In this document: in pieces, positions 47,980 through 60,537 of the stretch
Layout of the letters: every line of letters begins with the position of its first letter
Numbering within the stretch: the stretch's first letter is position 1
Assembly (NCBI RefSeq): GCF_000516985.1
Contig: NW_006917092.1
Span: forward strand, 2,806,619 to 2,870,618
DNA from: Pestalotiopsis fici W106-1
Lineage: Eukaryota > Ascomycota > Sordariomycetes > Amphisphaeriales > Sporocadaceae
Direction of reading: 5' to 3'
Length of the DNA: 64,000 bases
Notes under the pieces: model-generated
Databases searched by the model: none
What the model saw: only the letters and a program-made list of their open reading frames with translations
Told to the model about the DNA's origin: nothing
Position numbers and translations under genes: made by a program

Positions 47980-49174
47980 ATGTCCAAAGTGCAAATCCCG
48001 CCGTCCACGGCTACAGTTCAGGTATCCATCGTAGACACCACATTTGGCGGTTATGCGCCCACTGCCCATTTCATGGGTCCCCCAATCGATGGTTTCGAAA
48101 CTTTTCGAGCCGTTGCTTATGCCTTTGTCATTACTCACACTGATGAAAAGGGCACGGAGCGGAGAGTCGTCTTTGATTTGGGTACTCCGAAGGATCTGGT
48201 GAACGACTTCCCACCTGCTGTGGCGGCGCAGCTTGCACAACTTAGTTCCAACTTGACGGTTGCCAAAAACACATCAGACGTTCTTAGTCAAGGAGGACTC
48301 GATCTGGAAAGCATTGAAGCCCTTATTTGGAGGTATTTGATCTACTGTCAACAATATCCCCATGTCCCGTTTTAACTTTTTTCCCCCATTCAGTCATGCG
48401 CATCCAGATCACGTTGGACGTCCATCATTGTTTCCATCTTCTTGCGACTTGCTTGTCGGTCCTGGAATCAAACAAGCCTTCTTCCCAGGCTGGCCCACCA
48501 TTGCTGAGTCACCAGTTCTAGAGCGCGAGTTTCAGGGACGACAAGTGCGCGAGGTCGATTTCAGTAGTTCTAATCTCAAAATTGGCGGCTTGGGAGCGGT
48601 GGATTACTTTGGTGACGGCAGCTTTTATCTACTCGATGCACCTGGCCATGCGATAGGGCACATGAATGCTCTTGCCCGCACCACTTCTGACACTTTTATC
48701 CTCTTGGCTGGTGACTCATTCCACCACGGATCTGAGCTACGTCCCCATCCGGGCGCAGCTCTACCCGAGTCTGTCTCTTTCCAAGGAGGAAAATGTTGTG
48801 ATACTGCGGTATTCAAGTCAATCCATCCCAACACTAGCGGCATCGAGGTTCCAGAACGTTACGTCAAGGCCCTGCAGCATCCACATGGCGGATGCTCCCA
48901 GGTGCCTTTTCATACCATTTCGCAGAAAGCCACAGGCGAGACGTTATCTCACGATATTGAGGTCACTCGTGAGACTCTCCGTGCTATCCAGGGATTTGAT
49001 GCGGATCCGAACATCTTTGTCATTGCAGCGCATGATGCCACGCTGTACGATGTCTTGGAATACCTTCCCAAGCTTGCCAATGACTGGCAAAAGAAGGGTT
49101 GGAAAGCTCAAACTCGGTGGTATTTTCTAGAAGACCTGATGCCGACTTTTAACGGCACCGGTAGACTTGAATAG
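47980..49174 (+). CDS. Metallo-beta-lactamase-fold hydrolase (lactonase-like)
   Basis: Exons 47980-48332 and 48394-49174 (61-nt intron, GTATTT...TTCAG) give 377 aa. The splice creates the metal-binding motif S-H119-A-H121-P-D123-H124-V-G, the family's HxHxDH. Downstream, YLLDAPGHAIGHMNAL supplies the third His, ILLAGDSFHH the bridging Asp, and VIAAHDATLYD the last His. VVFDLGTPKDL near the N-terminus fits lactonase-like or arylsulfatase-like MBL hydrolases. It has no signal peptide and is probably cytosolic. The substrate is unknown: lactones, thioesters or detoxification targets are all possible. It is not linked to the neighbours by an obvious shared promoter. Confidence 0.87.
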
Positions 49175-49492
49175 TCAATTACATGGTAAACTCATGGGAC
49201 ACTTGCCAAGGGCCACTGGAGAGTATAACAAAACGCAACATGTAGGGGGAAGACTCCAAGCTGCAAGTTAGCATAGAAAAGCAATGTGCATAGATGAACA
49301 ATAAACTATTGGTGATGGATTTTTAGTAAAAATCAAATCCTGGGAATGCTCACTGAAATCCATTGTAGAAACGTATAAAAGGTACCAAAAAGGATGCCCA
49401 TGTGATTACATCATTTGAAGACCAGACAACGGTTTCCAGATATTATATCATAGATACCAACTCACCAAAACATCCAGATGCCCCGAGGAGAA
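49175..49492. other. Intergenic between convergent genes
   Basis: 318 bp holding the 3' ends of the MBL-fold gene and the dehydratase gene; no frame seen. Confidence 0.5.
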
Positions 49493-50816
49493 CTAACTAG
49501 ACTGGATACTTGGCTCTGTCTTGAAGACGCCAGATCCTAGGTGAGACGAAATGTCACCCCACCACTGCTCGCCGTATCTCTCATACCATGATACTGTCCT
49601 GCGAAACCCATCATCTAGCGCTACCTTTTGTGACCATCCAAGGTCTGTGAGCTTGGTAAAATCCACAGCATAGTGGCGATCCATAAAAGGTCGGTTTGGC
49701 GTGGACTGAATCCATTTCTCGATGTTCAAAGACGCAGAGTGGTTAATGCCGGCGACTTTTTGGGAGGCCGCCAGGATTTTCCCAATCACCTCAATGTTGG
49801 ACACTCGATCGACTGTGCCAATATTGTACGTCTCTCCAATCTCACCACGATGGAATATGAAGTTGAAAGCATTGGCGACATCCCCGGCGTAAATGTAACG
49901 TCGCGTGTACTCTCCACTCCCGTATAGAGGTACCTTTTGCTTTCGGTGGAGAAGAATTGTAAATTTGGGAATGATCTTTTCCGGAAACTGGTTTGGACCG
50001 TACACATTGTTGCTGCGGACAATAATGGTAGGGAGCCCAAAGGATTTGGCATAGGCGCAGACCATCATCTCAGCAGCGGCTTTGCTGCCGCTGTACGGAT
50101 TCGTCGGGCACAAGACGTCGCTCTCCTTGTGGTCTGGCTGGCCGGGAGACACCTCTCCATAAACCTCGTCCGTCGACACGTGGATGAAGCGCTTGACACC
50201 AAACTTTCGCGCGGCCTCGAGCAAGACGACTGTTCCTGTCAGATTGGTCTTGCAAAAGGCATGCGGCGCGTCAAAACTCAAGTCCACGTGGGACTGGGCT
50301 GCAAAGTGCATTACTGCGTCGATCTTGTGCTTGAAGAAGCACTTGGTGACGGCAATCTCGTCCGAGACGTCACCTCTGACCAGTGACCAGTTTGAGACGC
50401 CGTCCAAGGCGTGAAGATTGTTCAAGGACGATGAATATCTGATTGATTATTAACACACTTCGTATTTATGCTGGATCGAATGCTACTGACTCGAAATTGT
50501 CGTAACATATGAAATGGTACATTGGATATGTCAGAGTCAGGCTTCTGAAAACCCAAGAACCACTGTGATGAGTGACCATAGCAAGTTAGCTGATTTGATA
50601 TAGCTTCGCGGACTTCTCAATCGCTCACATGAATCCGGCGCCACCAGTCACGCATATCGTCTTGATGCCGGGGATCGCTTCTAGCACATCCATGGCTTGT
50701 AAAGCCTGGTCATCGTTCCAGGAGAACTGAAAGGAGGCATTGGTGGTCGCTCCATTCCGATTTTCTTCACCAACTTCCTCCATAGTCGAGGGAGGCATTG
50801 ATTCTTTGATTTGCAT
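49493..50816 (-). CDS. NDP-glucose 4,6-dehydratase (RmlB/BcDh-like)
   Basis: Exons 50816-50629, 50562-50491 and 50438-49493 (introns 66 and 52 nt) give 401 aa. An N-terminal extension of about 50 residues, low in complexity, precedes the extended-SDR Rossmann motif TGGAGFIGSW (57-66). It continues with YSSSLNNL, HFAAQSHVDLSFD, S-T-D177-E178-V-Y-G-E and Y202-S-G-S-K206, then RSNNVYGPNQFPEK. The Asp-Glu pair in STDEVYGE marks 4,6-dehydratases rather than 4-epimerases. The reaction makes NDP-4-keto-6-deoxyglucose. Fungal UDP-glucose 4,6-dehydratases start UDP-rhamnose or UDP-4-keto-6-deoxyglucose synthesis. The partner 3,5-epimerase/4-reductase is not in the window. It lies 5 kb from the UGM gene, so two sugar-nucleotide steps share this neighbourhood. 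Confidence 0.9.
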
Positions 50817-51904
50817 GAGTTATGACATTACATGTTCATCTTTCCATGAGCTGTTCAGAGGGTGTTTTTGGCCACTTTAGGTTGGCGGGAGAGGCTGGTG
50901 AAGACTTGCGTCATTATCTCAGCTTGTGTCTCAGTAAAGGAAAATACCACTGCACCATTCGCTGGGACTAGTGTCTTGTTGCACCGTGCTATCGCGAGTC
51001 TGAAAGAAAAAGGCTCACCATTTTGACGATTTGCATGTTGGGCCCCTCCGGGCAAAGGTGTCATTCGTGAAAATACATCAATCATGGCTGGAGCTGAGCT
51101 GAATAGCAGGCAGATCGAGAACATGGTCAAGACGTCCAGATTGCTTGTTGCTAGAACCAAGATCACTCCATGGATTATATTTTGGTGGCGTTGGGAGTGC
51201 AGAAAGGGCATCCCACTGGGCTTGCTTATTATAGTTTGGCTAGCAAAGCCTCGAACTGTACATGCACTCTCTGGATGCCACCACTTTTAGACTTTGACTA
51301 CAACCAGCCACTAGGAATCACAAATGGATATTCTTTTCGCGTCATGCATGTTTGTTTATCGCTGTCGCATATTTGGACTATTCTATGCTTACTTGTTGAT
51401 GAACTGTATTGTTTCTCAGGCATCCATCCCTAGTCGAATACCTAGCAAAGTGAATTCCATCTCCCAACTCCAAGAGCGCAATGTTTGAGCCCTATGAGTA
51501 GTCCTACGAAACTCTAAAGCAGTCAACCCAGTACACATCCAGATGCGTCAAGCACAGACGACGGGGGAATATTAGGCAAAACCGAAAAAAAAAAAAATCG
51601 CAACAAAAAAACCATAAACGCCAACCCTTTGTGTGCAAGATATCGAGAAACGCCTTGCCAATGCTTGCATCATTGCTGGCCAGCCAAAATGGCCAGCACG
51701 AGCCAAATTTTGTACTTTCATCATGTCCACAACACGCCCGTATGTTCAGCCACTCCCTCCCCCTCGGATCTCTGACAAAGGAAACTGACAGATGCTAAGG
51801 AATGTCGGGCCTGGTAATTAGGCAATTTGGTGTTGTGATGTGTCGTTGACGTCGTTTCTAGGTATACAAATAGCAACTTCTGCTCTCCCCAATGGCTGTC
51901 TGCC
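50817..51904. other. Intergenic, no gene seen
   Basis: 1.1 kb upstream of the dehydratase gene and downstream of the NIMA kinase gene. An A-rich run lies at 51584-51596. Short frames only. Confidence 0.5.
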
Positions 51905-54207
51905 TTAGACCCTAGCCATGGGCTTTCTTCGCACCAAGAAGGGGCTGGGCATCTCATCCCTCTCAGGGTCCCACACGGCGGCGGGCTCCAGGGTCTTTTC
52001 GGCGGCGCCAGCACGGCTCTTAAGCGAGTTGGTGCGCTTGGGACTGACATCCGGAGCACGGCCTCCAGCACGGGCCTGTTGCAGCTCAATCAGGGTCCGG
52101 CCACGGACATTATTCTTGGCAGGCACCTTGTTGGGCGAGGTATCGGCCCAGTCCTTGGTGGACACTTTGCGTGCCATGTTGCTGCTGTTCTCGCCTACAA
52201 GGCTGGCAACAGAAGGGATCTTGCTCAACCGCCTGTTGGGAGTGTTGTTACGCTCGCGCAGAGGGGCATTGCATTCCGTCTTCTTTTGCGCATTAATTGG
52301 AGGGAACGACGAAAGACCCTTGTTGAGGGTTGAAGAGTTGGTCTTTGTCTGGCCCATTGGAGCGGTCTTGTTTGACGTGAGGTTGGGACGTTTGATACCA
52401 AAAGGATTCTTGATCGATCGCGGTTGACGCGAAGGAGACGGGGCCATGGGCTCATCGTCTTCGTCTTCTGACTCGGATACCAGCGGATCAGCATCGCGGA
52501 ATCGGTCACTGTCACCAGCAGCAAAGATAGTCTGAGGGTGAGATGTAGGGGCCTTGGTAGCGGCCATGCGACGAGGCGACAACGACAGGGCTGCGAGAGG
52601 GATGGGGGACGGAGAGGCCATCTCAATGTCCATGGGGGTTCCCAGTGGGCCAGCGAACATGGTTTGGGCGCGCCCGAACGGTGTTCGGGTACTTTTCTTG
52701 AGAGGCTGCACTGGCTCTGGCGATTCTATCGAGAGCTCGGTGATGTCCGTGGTGGATGGGAACTCGCCATCGGTGCTGTGTCCGCTGGCACTCAAGCCAG
52801 CACTGGAATGAGGATAGTCTGATTTTGTTGCAGACGAGTTGAAATGGTGACTCTCTACTGCAGCGAACGAGACAGTCTTCTTTTGAAGTTCCTCCTGTAC
52901 CCGCACGGAGACCTCGGCTTCAAAACGCTGACGAAGCGACTCCATTTCTTCGTTGACCAGGCGATCAATCTCTAGGCGAGCCTTGACTTCCCATTCTCTC
53001 CTCAGTTGACCCTCAATTTCATGGCGCATCAACGACTTGTCGGCGTCGACATTGGCCAGCTTTCGCTCGAGCTCGGCGAGTTTCTTCTTAAGGCCCTCTT
53101 CCTTGGCTCGCAGGATCTTGTTTGTGTCAGTCACTTCCATCTCCTTCCTCATCAAGCGCACAACAGGCATGTTGAGAAGATCAGCCGTGCTTGGCCTGTG
53201 GTCAGGGTTGATTTTCAGGCACTGCCTGATGACACTGTAAAGGTCTTGCGAATAGACTTTGGGAAGGTTTTCGACCTTTCCTTCCTTGATCTTTTGGACG
53301 AGTCCGTAGTGAGACTTTGCGTTGAAAGGGGGCTCACGGGCACAGAGCTCGTAAATGATACAGCCTAGGGCCCAAATATCGGACTTGAGGGTATATTTCT
53401 CTGCGGCGCAAATCTCGGGAGACATGTAGAAGGGCGTGCCGACGTAAGTTGATGCAAAATCGTGGGCCGACATGATTTTCGAGAGGCCAAAGTCGCCGAG
53501 CTTGACCGAGTTGTCCTCGTTGAGGAATACTGTGCATGGTTAGAACACCTCGAAGCCGCGGCGGGGGAGATCTCTGGGGAGCAAACTTACCATTTTCAGG
53601 CTTCAGATCCCGATGCAAAATGGTCATACCACCTACCGGAGCCTTGGGCTTGGCCGTCGCACCCAGACCAAGGACACTCTTGCCAACCTCCGGGGGGTCG
53701 ACACCATAGTGGCACCGGTAGAGCGCCATGATGAGCTGCGAGAAGATGCTCCAAACAAACGACTCCTCAGCATATTGGTTCTTCTGTTGGAGGTCCTTGA
53801 TTACCCGACCGAGATCTCCATTGCCGCAGTATTCCATGTAGAAGTGCAAGTCTTGTGATAGTTTGAGGTGTTCCCGGTGGTAATAGGCGACAATGTTGGG
53901 ATGGCGGAGACCCGACAAGATTTGGAACTCGGCATGCAGTTGTTCACGCTCCTTTTGCGACATCTTCAAGTAACTGATCTCCTTCCTGCACATGACCAGT
54001 CCATCGGCCTTTCTCTTCACTCGTCGAATCACTCCAAAGGAGCCATGGCCTATATGAATGAAGACCAGACGTTAGTCTTTTTAAGGTTTCAAACGTTTTC
54101 ACCTTGCACACAGTCCCTAAACGCTGATGCGTGCAATTGGGAGTATGCGATGGTGCAATGGACGTACCAATCTTCTCCAACACCTCGAACTTATCTGATT
54201 CGGTCAT
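51905..54207 (-). CDS. nimA: NIMA-family mitotic serine/threonine kinase
   Basis: Exons 54207-54168, 54049-53591 and 53529-51905 give 707 aa, close to Aspergillus NIMA (about 700). The glycine loop is GHGSFG (14-19), the ATP-binding Lys lies in CRKEI (about K36), the catalytic loop is HRDLKPEN (159-166), and D179-F-G starts the activation segment, ending in GTPFYMSPE. A short insert between YRCHYGV and ILHRDL is typical of fungal NIMA. A coiled coil rich in Glu/Arg/Leu follows the kinase domain (about 300-390). Then comes a long basic, Ser/Thr-Pro-rich tail carrying many potential CDK sites, where PEST-type degradation signals occur in the family. NIMA drives G2/M entry, chromatin condensation and nuclear-pore opening. 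The gene is single-copy and essential in studied fungi. Confidence 0.94.
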
Positions 54208-55371
54208 GATGCGAAAAATATCTTCTTCTGTTTCCGCAACGACCTATGAATTATAGCGATTGATGTGCCATAAGCTGGTTGACTGAATTGTATAGCAATT
54301 AATGGATGAATGCTGGGCGACACAAAGGTGTGCTGGGCGCTGGGCGAGTGTATCGGTGTTGACTTCTATGATTGGAAAAAGATGAAAGACGAAACGGGGG
54401 AGGAGAGCCGACGGAGAAGGAGTTGCGATGTCACCCCTAGAAGTCGCAGCGACCCAATGTGCAACAGATTCACGGTTGGCCGTTGGAAATGGCCCCGGGC
54501 CAGTGAATAAACATTTGCCCTCATTTCCACGGCAACCAGGAGCTCGACCAGCACTAGCATTAATTTATTATGGAGCCAAGCGCCTCAAAATTCGCTAGCG
54601 CGGAACAGCTTTCGGTTGGGTCCCGCCCTGCTCATTGCCCGATTGGGCCGATGGACAGCTAAAGGGAAGCTTGGACCAGATGCATACGCTTACCGAATGC
54701 TCCCGGGCGCCCAACCCGCCTTTTTGGCGCGGTGACGACAGACAAGTCAGGGTCCAGAGGAAAGTTGGAAAGAGAGTGGAGAGTGGATGCGTGCGTGGCA
54801 TAGATGGGATGGATGGAGCAAATCATGATGATTGATGAGCAGTCAAAACTGATGCATGTCGCAGATAACAAAACATGCCTTTGTTGCCAAGGATCGAGAT
54901 GAAAAAGAAGGAACATGTCATGTTGATCCCGTCTATCAAATCTCATCCATCAAGAAGTGCCTTGTTCGCGTTCTGACAAGCTCGACAAGCTGCTTCACAA
55001 TAGCGCACAGTGGGCTATGACTCGAGTCAAGTGTTATTATTGACTTCCCCCTAGAAAGTTTTAATGTGTAAGCTATCAATCGATCGTGTATGTACTTTAG
55101 TGTCATGAGGTTAGTAGGTATACATTTCACAGTTGATGTGTGTATGTAAGCACCGAGGTGCAACCTACAAATTCTCACGGCGCCATTGGGAGAAGCGGCC
55201 GGTACGGTGGTACCCCACCACGTGATATCGCCACGACCAGCACTATCTGCACTCGGGCAATGTCGTTGCTCTGATTCATCGAGTCTTGTGCGTTAAGTCC
55301 GATTCAGACTGGCCTCATTTTTGCTTCTTTTTGCTCCCCCTGTGAAGTCTTTCTGACCCCTCCTGGCCGCA
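54208..55371. other. Intergenic between divergent kinase and ankyrin/BTB genes
   Basis: 1.2 kb holding both promoters; no accepted coding frame. Confidence 0.5.
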
Positions 55372-57451
55372 ATGGTGCTTAGAAAGTTCGAGCTGGAAAC
55401 TAAGCTCAAGGACGACATTGCGCTCGTCAAGAGTGGAGTGCTTCGAGACGAAAACCCTCTCGACGACAGCGCCGAGTTCAACGAACTCTTGGCAGCCTGC
55501 CGACATGGCGACCTCAAACGGACACAGGAGCTCATCTCCTCGGGTGTAAATATCAATGGAAAAGACAAGTTTGATTATACGCCCCTCATTATTGTGAGAT
55601 CTCGACCCTTACTTTCCATGCTTTGCAGTTTTGACTTCGGAGATAACGGACTTGTTCCTTCATGGCGGTCAACTGGGCGGAAATGCATCTCATGGTTGTG
55701 ATATATACTGATTGATTTTGCTGCTGTAGGCGAGTCTATGCGGCCATTTTGAACTTGTTCAGCTACTTTTGGAGTCTGGCGCATTGGCAGAAAGAGACAC
55801 GTTCCAAGGAGAACGTTGCATATATAATGCCTTGAATGACCGGATACGAAATCTTCTTTTGCAATATGATTTCTCCAAGTCGACAGATCCTCTGCAGCCA
55901 TGGGCCGCGCACGTTACTGAACTTTTAAATCGAGAGATGCCAAAGACTTCAGATATCACCATCAACACTAGCACCGACAGCTTTCAGCTACACAAATTCT
56001 TGCTAGCGGCGAGAACCCCGTACTTCCGCAAGAAGCTGACAGATGCCCCCGAGACGACTTCATGGAAGCTTCCCTCTTCGATCCCGGCTGACTCCTTCAA
56101 GGTCGTCATGCGCTATCTCTACCTGGGTGATCTGCCTAGGGATCTCGTTGGGGCGTGGAGCACAGTCTCGGAAGAGGAAGTTCTCACAGGCATCGACAAG
56201 ATCAGCAAGCAGCTTGAAGTCACTCAGCTATGGGATGCCATCCTAGGTGGCAATGATAGACGACTGGCACGTCAGCGACATCAGGATGAGGTTGCCAGGG
56301 CTTCCAAACAAGTGGGCGAATTATTCCGAGAAAAGATCATCGGCCACAAGATGCTGGTGGATCCCAAAAAAGTCGCAGATGTCAAGTGGCGCCATGACAA
56401 CTCCATCTTTGCTGACTGTCTCTTGCGAGCTGATGAGGACGGCATTGATGAGCTGGACGAAGAGGATCAAGAACAGGCAAGCGCCATCCCTATTGGCCCT
56501 GGAGCTGCATCGAAGCCGCAGTCCCAAAATGGGGAGCGCAAGCATCCCAAATCTGTCTTGTACCCGGCCCATAAAGCAATGCTCATCCGCAGTCCCTATT
56601 TTGAAACCATGTTCTCCAGTCAGTTCGTCGAGGCGCAGGATTCGGAGTTTCTGCACATCATCAAGGTCGACTGCCCACCCGCAGTTCTCGAGCTGGTCCT
56701 CGAGTTCATGTACACTGAAAAGGTGGATTGTCCGTTGGACTTGGGCCTTGATCTTCTTTACGCGGCCGATATGCTCTTCTTGGACAAGCTCAAGACCAGA
56801 GCGGCCATCGCCATCAGCACACTGGGTAGTGGAAATAACAATGTTCTAGTAGATCGGACGCATCCAGAATATGAAGGTGCTGGAGAAGTAGAGGTAGAGC
56901 CGATTAACGTTTACGATGTCATTCACGCAGCATGGGATCTTCGGGTACAAAGACTAGAAGAATTTGCTGCACGGTACATTGCGTATAGACTGGAAGACTA
57001 CATCGACGACGACGAATTCGCCGAACTGATCCACGAAAGCGCCCAGCGTATCCAGAAGCGAGAGGAAACAGATACTATCGAGTTGCTAGACGACATTCGG
57101 TACTATCTTTCGGAGCGCTTCAGATTACGTTTCGAGGATGCTGGTCTGGATGAGATGTTGGACGAGGAAGGGGAAATCGACGCGACTCTTGCCGAAGCAT
57201 TGGCAGGGACCGACATCACCAATGGGGAGGTCACACCAAAGCATGCGGCCGATGATGCTTCAGAGCAAATTCTCGCAACTGGACCAAAGACGAATGGCGC
57301 TGCAAATGGTACTACGGACGGTATCAATGGCGTAGTGCGCACTCTGGATGGTGAACTGGTTGATGACGAGTTCTCTCAGGATGCCATCAACTATCAGATC
57401 CTCCTACAAAAGATTGACGGCATGCTCGAAAAACTGAAGCTAGATGCATAA
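55372..57451 (+). CDS. Ankyrin-repeat and BTB/POZ protein (Btb3/ABTB1-like)
   Basis: Exons 55372-55593 and 55730-57451 (136-nt intron) give 647 aa. Residues about 33-105 contain ankyrin repeats (LLAACRHGDLKRTQELI; ASLCGHFELVQLLLESGA). A first BTB/POZ-like domain lies at about 145-240 (DITINTSTDSFQLHKFLLAA). A second lies at about 295-445 (FADCLLRADED; YPAHKAMLIRSPYFETMF) with an acidic insertion. The C-terminal part is acidic and ends in a predicted helix. The layout matches the ABTB1/Btb3 family, proposed Cullin-3 substrate adaptors. Action in the cytosol or nucleus with CUL3 is an inference. The start ATG is the first in a leader that follows a pyrimidine-rich stretch. Confidence 0.9.
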
Positions 57452-58431
57452 AGACTCGGCATTAGATTTTAGATCAAACTGAACAATGATACAATGTTGT
57501 CTCAGCCGCCCGGGATGAGCCGAAGGTGCCCACGATGCAACGCGTACCGGAAACTCCAATGAACGTTCAATGACATTGGAGATTACCTGGCTTGCCTGGC
57601 AACCTGGACACTAATGCCTCAGAAATAAAGTGAGTCACATCTTTAGGAAACATTCGGACTTGAGATAAAGCCACATGATCATCAAAAACTCCGCCCCAGA
57701 ATATTCATCGTGGCTCTATTTTCATACTAGGGTGCTGCTCCTCATACCCCCACAGAAACGAGAGCTGCCCAATCTACGCGAATGGAGAGTGAATATAGAA
57801 GGGTAAATTATGAATGAATACCAGTTCTCATTTCGCAAGCCCCGTCCTAGTCAATTATATTTCAAGGTATATCTACAGGCTACTACCCAGTTCCGCACTG
57901 TTGCCCGTCAGACGTACAGTCCCGTACTAAGACAACACTAGTCTCCGGGGTGACCCGGTTGGTCCCAGGTAAGGGTCCAATGCACATTCAAGAGCCCTAC
58001 GACAACAAATAACAAAAGGTCGATAACATCTGTACCACGATAGTCTGACAAGTGCCGGAGTCGGCCGCACTTTTTCAGGCGCAGAAATCGCAAAATCCAT
58101 GGATTGTCGACAGTTCAATCGTGTCTTGATGGACAACTGCCTCTATGAGATTATTGTCTTTCCCACGTATATTCAGCCTCACTAGTCTAGTCCCCGTCGT
58201 GAACCACCAGCCATCCAGATGTCCAGGTAGTCATGATGTCACTTCACACCTTTGATGATCGCCTGGTGGATGCTGTCGCATGTATGACACTGATACCATT
58301 CTCATGGCAATTATAAGAGATGAATGTTGATGAGTATATCACAGTAACCCACCTCCAACCCATCGGAAGTGTTATCTTTGTTTTTGTCTTTCCAATCTAT
58401 TCTATTTGACTCCTCAAAATCTTTATATCCA
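57452..58431. other. Intergenic, no gene seen
   Basis: 980 bp between two plus-strand genes: the terminator side of the BTB gene and the promoter of the NTF2-like gene. No supported frame. Confidence 0.5.
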
Positions 58432-59119
58432 ATGTCTCACACGGCACATCATATTCATGAGCAATTCGAGCCGCGCCCCGATGCGCATAAACTGGCAGGA
58501 GATGTGAACGGAAAAGTAGATTATGAACCTCACCCCGAGAGATCCATCAAAATTTCAACCGAACACGAACAGATCATGCAAAAGATTATCAATTTATACT
58601 CTGGAAGCGCCTCGGAAGATGATATGCAAGGTGAGGAAGGCTTTCTTTGGGATTTGTTTTGGAAAGATTGGGAATAAATCCTAACCAATGACTGTGGCAT
58701 AGTGTACGACAAAGATGCAGTATATGATGATCCATTCTCATACTGTGACAATCGCTATAAAATAGCCGGGCAGTGGTATGGTCTGCCAATGGTATGTCCT
58801 TGAGAACTCATATCTCAAGCAAAAACTCATGAATATACAGGTATTCAGCGGCCTGCGCACCCTCAAGACGGAAGTGGTCAAGGATACGCCCACTGAGATT
58901 ATATGGAAGATGCAGCACGAGTACACACCAAAGGGCATCGGCAAGTCCAAAGCCGTTAATAGCTTGATATCTCTGGGGCTTGATGACCAAGGGAAAGTCC
59001 GATATCACAAGGATATGTGGAACGAAAAAGACTATAGTCATGATGGACTCGGGAAGTTCTTCAAGACGCTGCAGGCTGATGTGACGCCCGCTATGTCGAG
59101 GCCGCCCAAGACACTGTAA
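58432..59119 (+). CDS. SnoaL/NTF2-like small protein
   Basis: Exons 58432-58630, 58703-58791 and 58841-59119 (introns 72 and 49 nt) give 188 aa. The start is the ATG of MSHTAHHIHEQ; an upstream in-frame ATG at 58369 would add 21 hydrophobic residues and is less likely. The core has the NTF2-like pattern: a helical start (EHEQIMQKIINLYSG), a YDKDAVYDDPF strand pair, YKIAGQWYGLPMVF and LKTEVVKDTPTEIIWKM. It is a cone-shaped fold that can bind small hydrophobic ligands or act as an isomerase or cyclase. No catalytic residue set can be named. Conserved fungal proteins of this type remain uncharacterised. Confidence 0.8.
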
Positions 59120-59832
59120 ACAAATAGAAAAGTTATTTAGTATTGTTTTGGTATTTGTAAACGTAATTGGTTTGTTTGGATTTGAAGTGATGTACAGTAA
59201 AATGGCAGCTGATTGCAGAGGATTGTCGTGGGGGAAGTCCACTTTTCATCTCATCGATTATAATTCTGCCATCACTCGTTATGACATGTCCTGTTGTCAC
59301 AAGTCAGGTGACTTCGTAGAAGACGCGCTGTGTGAGAATGCCTTATTCCCCCTTTCGATACGCATCATGGGATTGGATGAGCTTTGGGATGACTCGGCTG
59401 CTGCTGGGCCACTGCATTGGTTTTGTCTGTCTCCGTGTATCATCTCCATCTGTATAATGACCTTCTCCTGATTCCTATTCTTTCGGTTCCGGACGCCTAC
59501 AACTTTGAAAGATGTTTAAATGGGTAGCAACCTTCATTCCCAATGCCTTGTCTTGATTTGCACGCTTTGCGTTTCGTGGCCTGTGTCGGTGTCTTGATTA
59601 GGATTTCAAGTTGATTTCTCTGCCTCATCGAGGCCAGATTCCTTTTCGGCTTTGATAAATCAAATGTGATGATATGACTACTTTCTGTGCCTGCGGTGTC
59701 CCCGAGGCTTGTGGATTTGCTGTGGATTGGGCTTCATGTCTAACCCGGCAGGTCTAGGGGGTCCACAAGGTTGACCATGGCCCCGACCTTGCAACAGCTT
59801 GCTGCGAGTAAAAGGCAAAGTTGAACGCGAAG
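59120..59832. other. Intergenic, no gene seen
   Basis: 713 bp downstream of the NTF2-like gene and of the unresolved minus-strand gene; short frames only. Confidence 0.45.
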
Positions 59833-60537
59833 TCAAGCGTCAAATGTCGAGGCTTGAAATGACCACGACGACCCTATCCAAGGTTGTTCCTTGTGATTTC
59901 TGCACAGGAATTGCAAAGATTTCGAGGTAGCCATTTCATTATGAATGGTATTTTCAATAACCAAATGTATGGTGGCCTTGTTGGTGTACTCGAGGAAGCA
60001 GTCTCTCACGGGGAACATGTCGCGCCGCGTTTTCATCTCTCCTTTAAGTACGAGAGTTTGCTTCGGAAGGACGGAGTGGCCGACAAACTTGCGTTGGATA
60101 GAATACAGGATTGTTGCAAGATGTTGGAGTGCCTTCGTACTCGAGGCGAGAGGTTTCTCGTCCTCTCTTTCAGCATGTTGTGGATTTGGCACCGAGGGGA
60201 CTGCAAATCAAGTCCCTGGGGTCGCACATGAAGTAGGCTCAAGCTTACATTGGAAGAGTAAGCTGTGGTGTGGTGCCGCAAACAGTCTTCCCCCTGTCTC
60301 CGATGACTCTCTTGATGGCAGTGTCCAAACGAGATGTACTCTTGATCCCCACGTGGGAATTTGCTCAAAGTGCAGCCCATCGTGTTCAAAGGGCGCTAGG
60401 TAGAGCATAGATATTATACCTGCAACAAACATAATCCATGATGATGACCTCCTCGTCCTCCATCCCATGACGAGCTTGATGTTGTGGAACGAGATGTGAA
60501 TCCACGGAACGCAGACGGTACCGCTGGAAGTAGACAT
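59833..60537 (-). CDS. Unresolved multi-exon gene, 3' part
   Basis: The final exon 60200-59833 reads PNPQHAEREDEKPLASSTKA and then SIQRKFVGHSVLPKQ and KATIHLVIENTIHNEMATSK, with coding-like composition. It joins in phase across a 48-nt intron (GTAAGC...TTGCAG, 60248-60201) to a preceding exon ending in APHHSLLFQ. Upstream of that two frames compete. One starts at 60537 and includes a hydrophobic IMFVAGIISMLYLA. The other (about 60570-60390, MSELLDPRSNRLHVYFQ) would join through an 79-nt intron. The 5' end is not resolved. No domain is recognised. It may also be a decaying gene. Confidence 0.35.
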
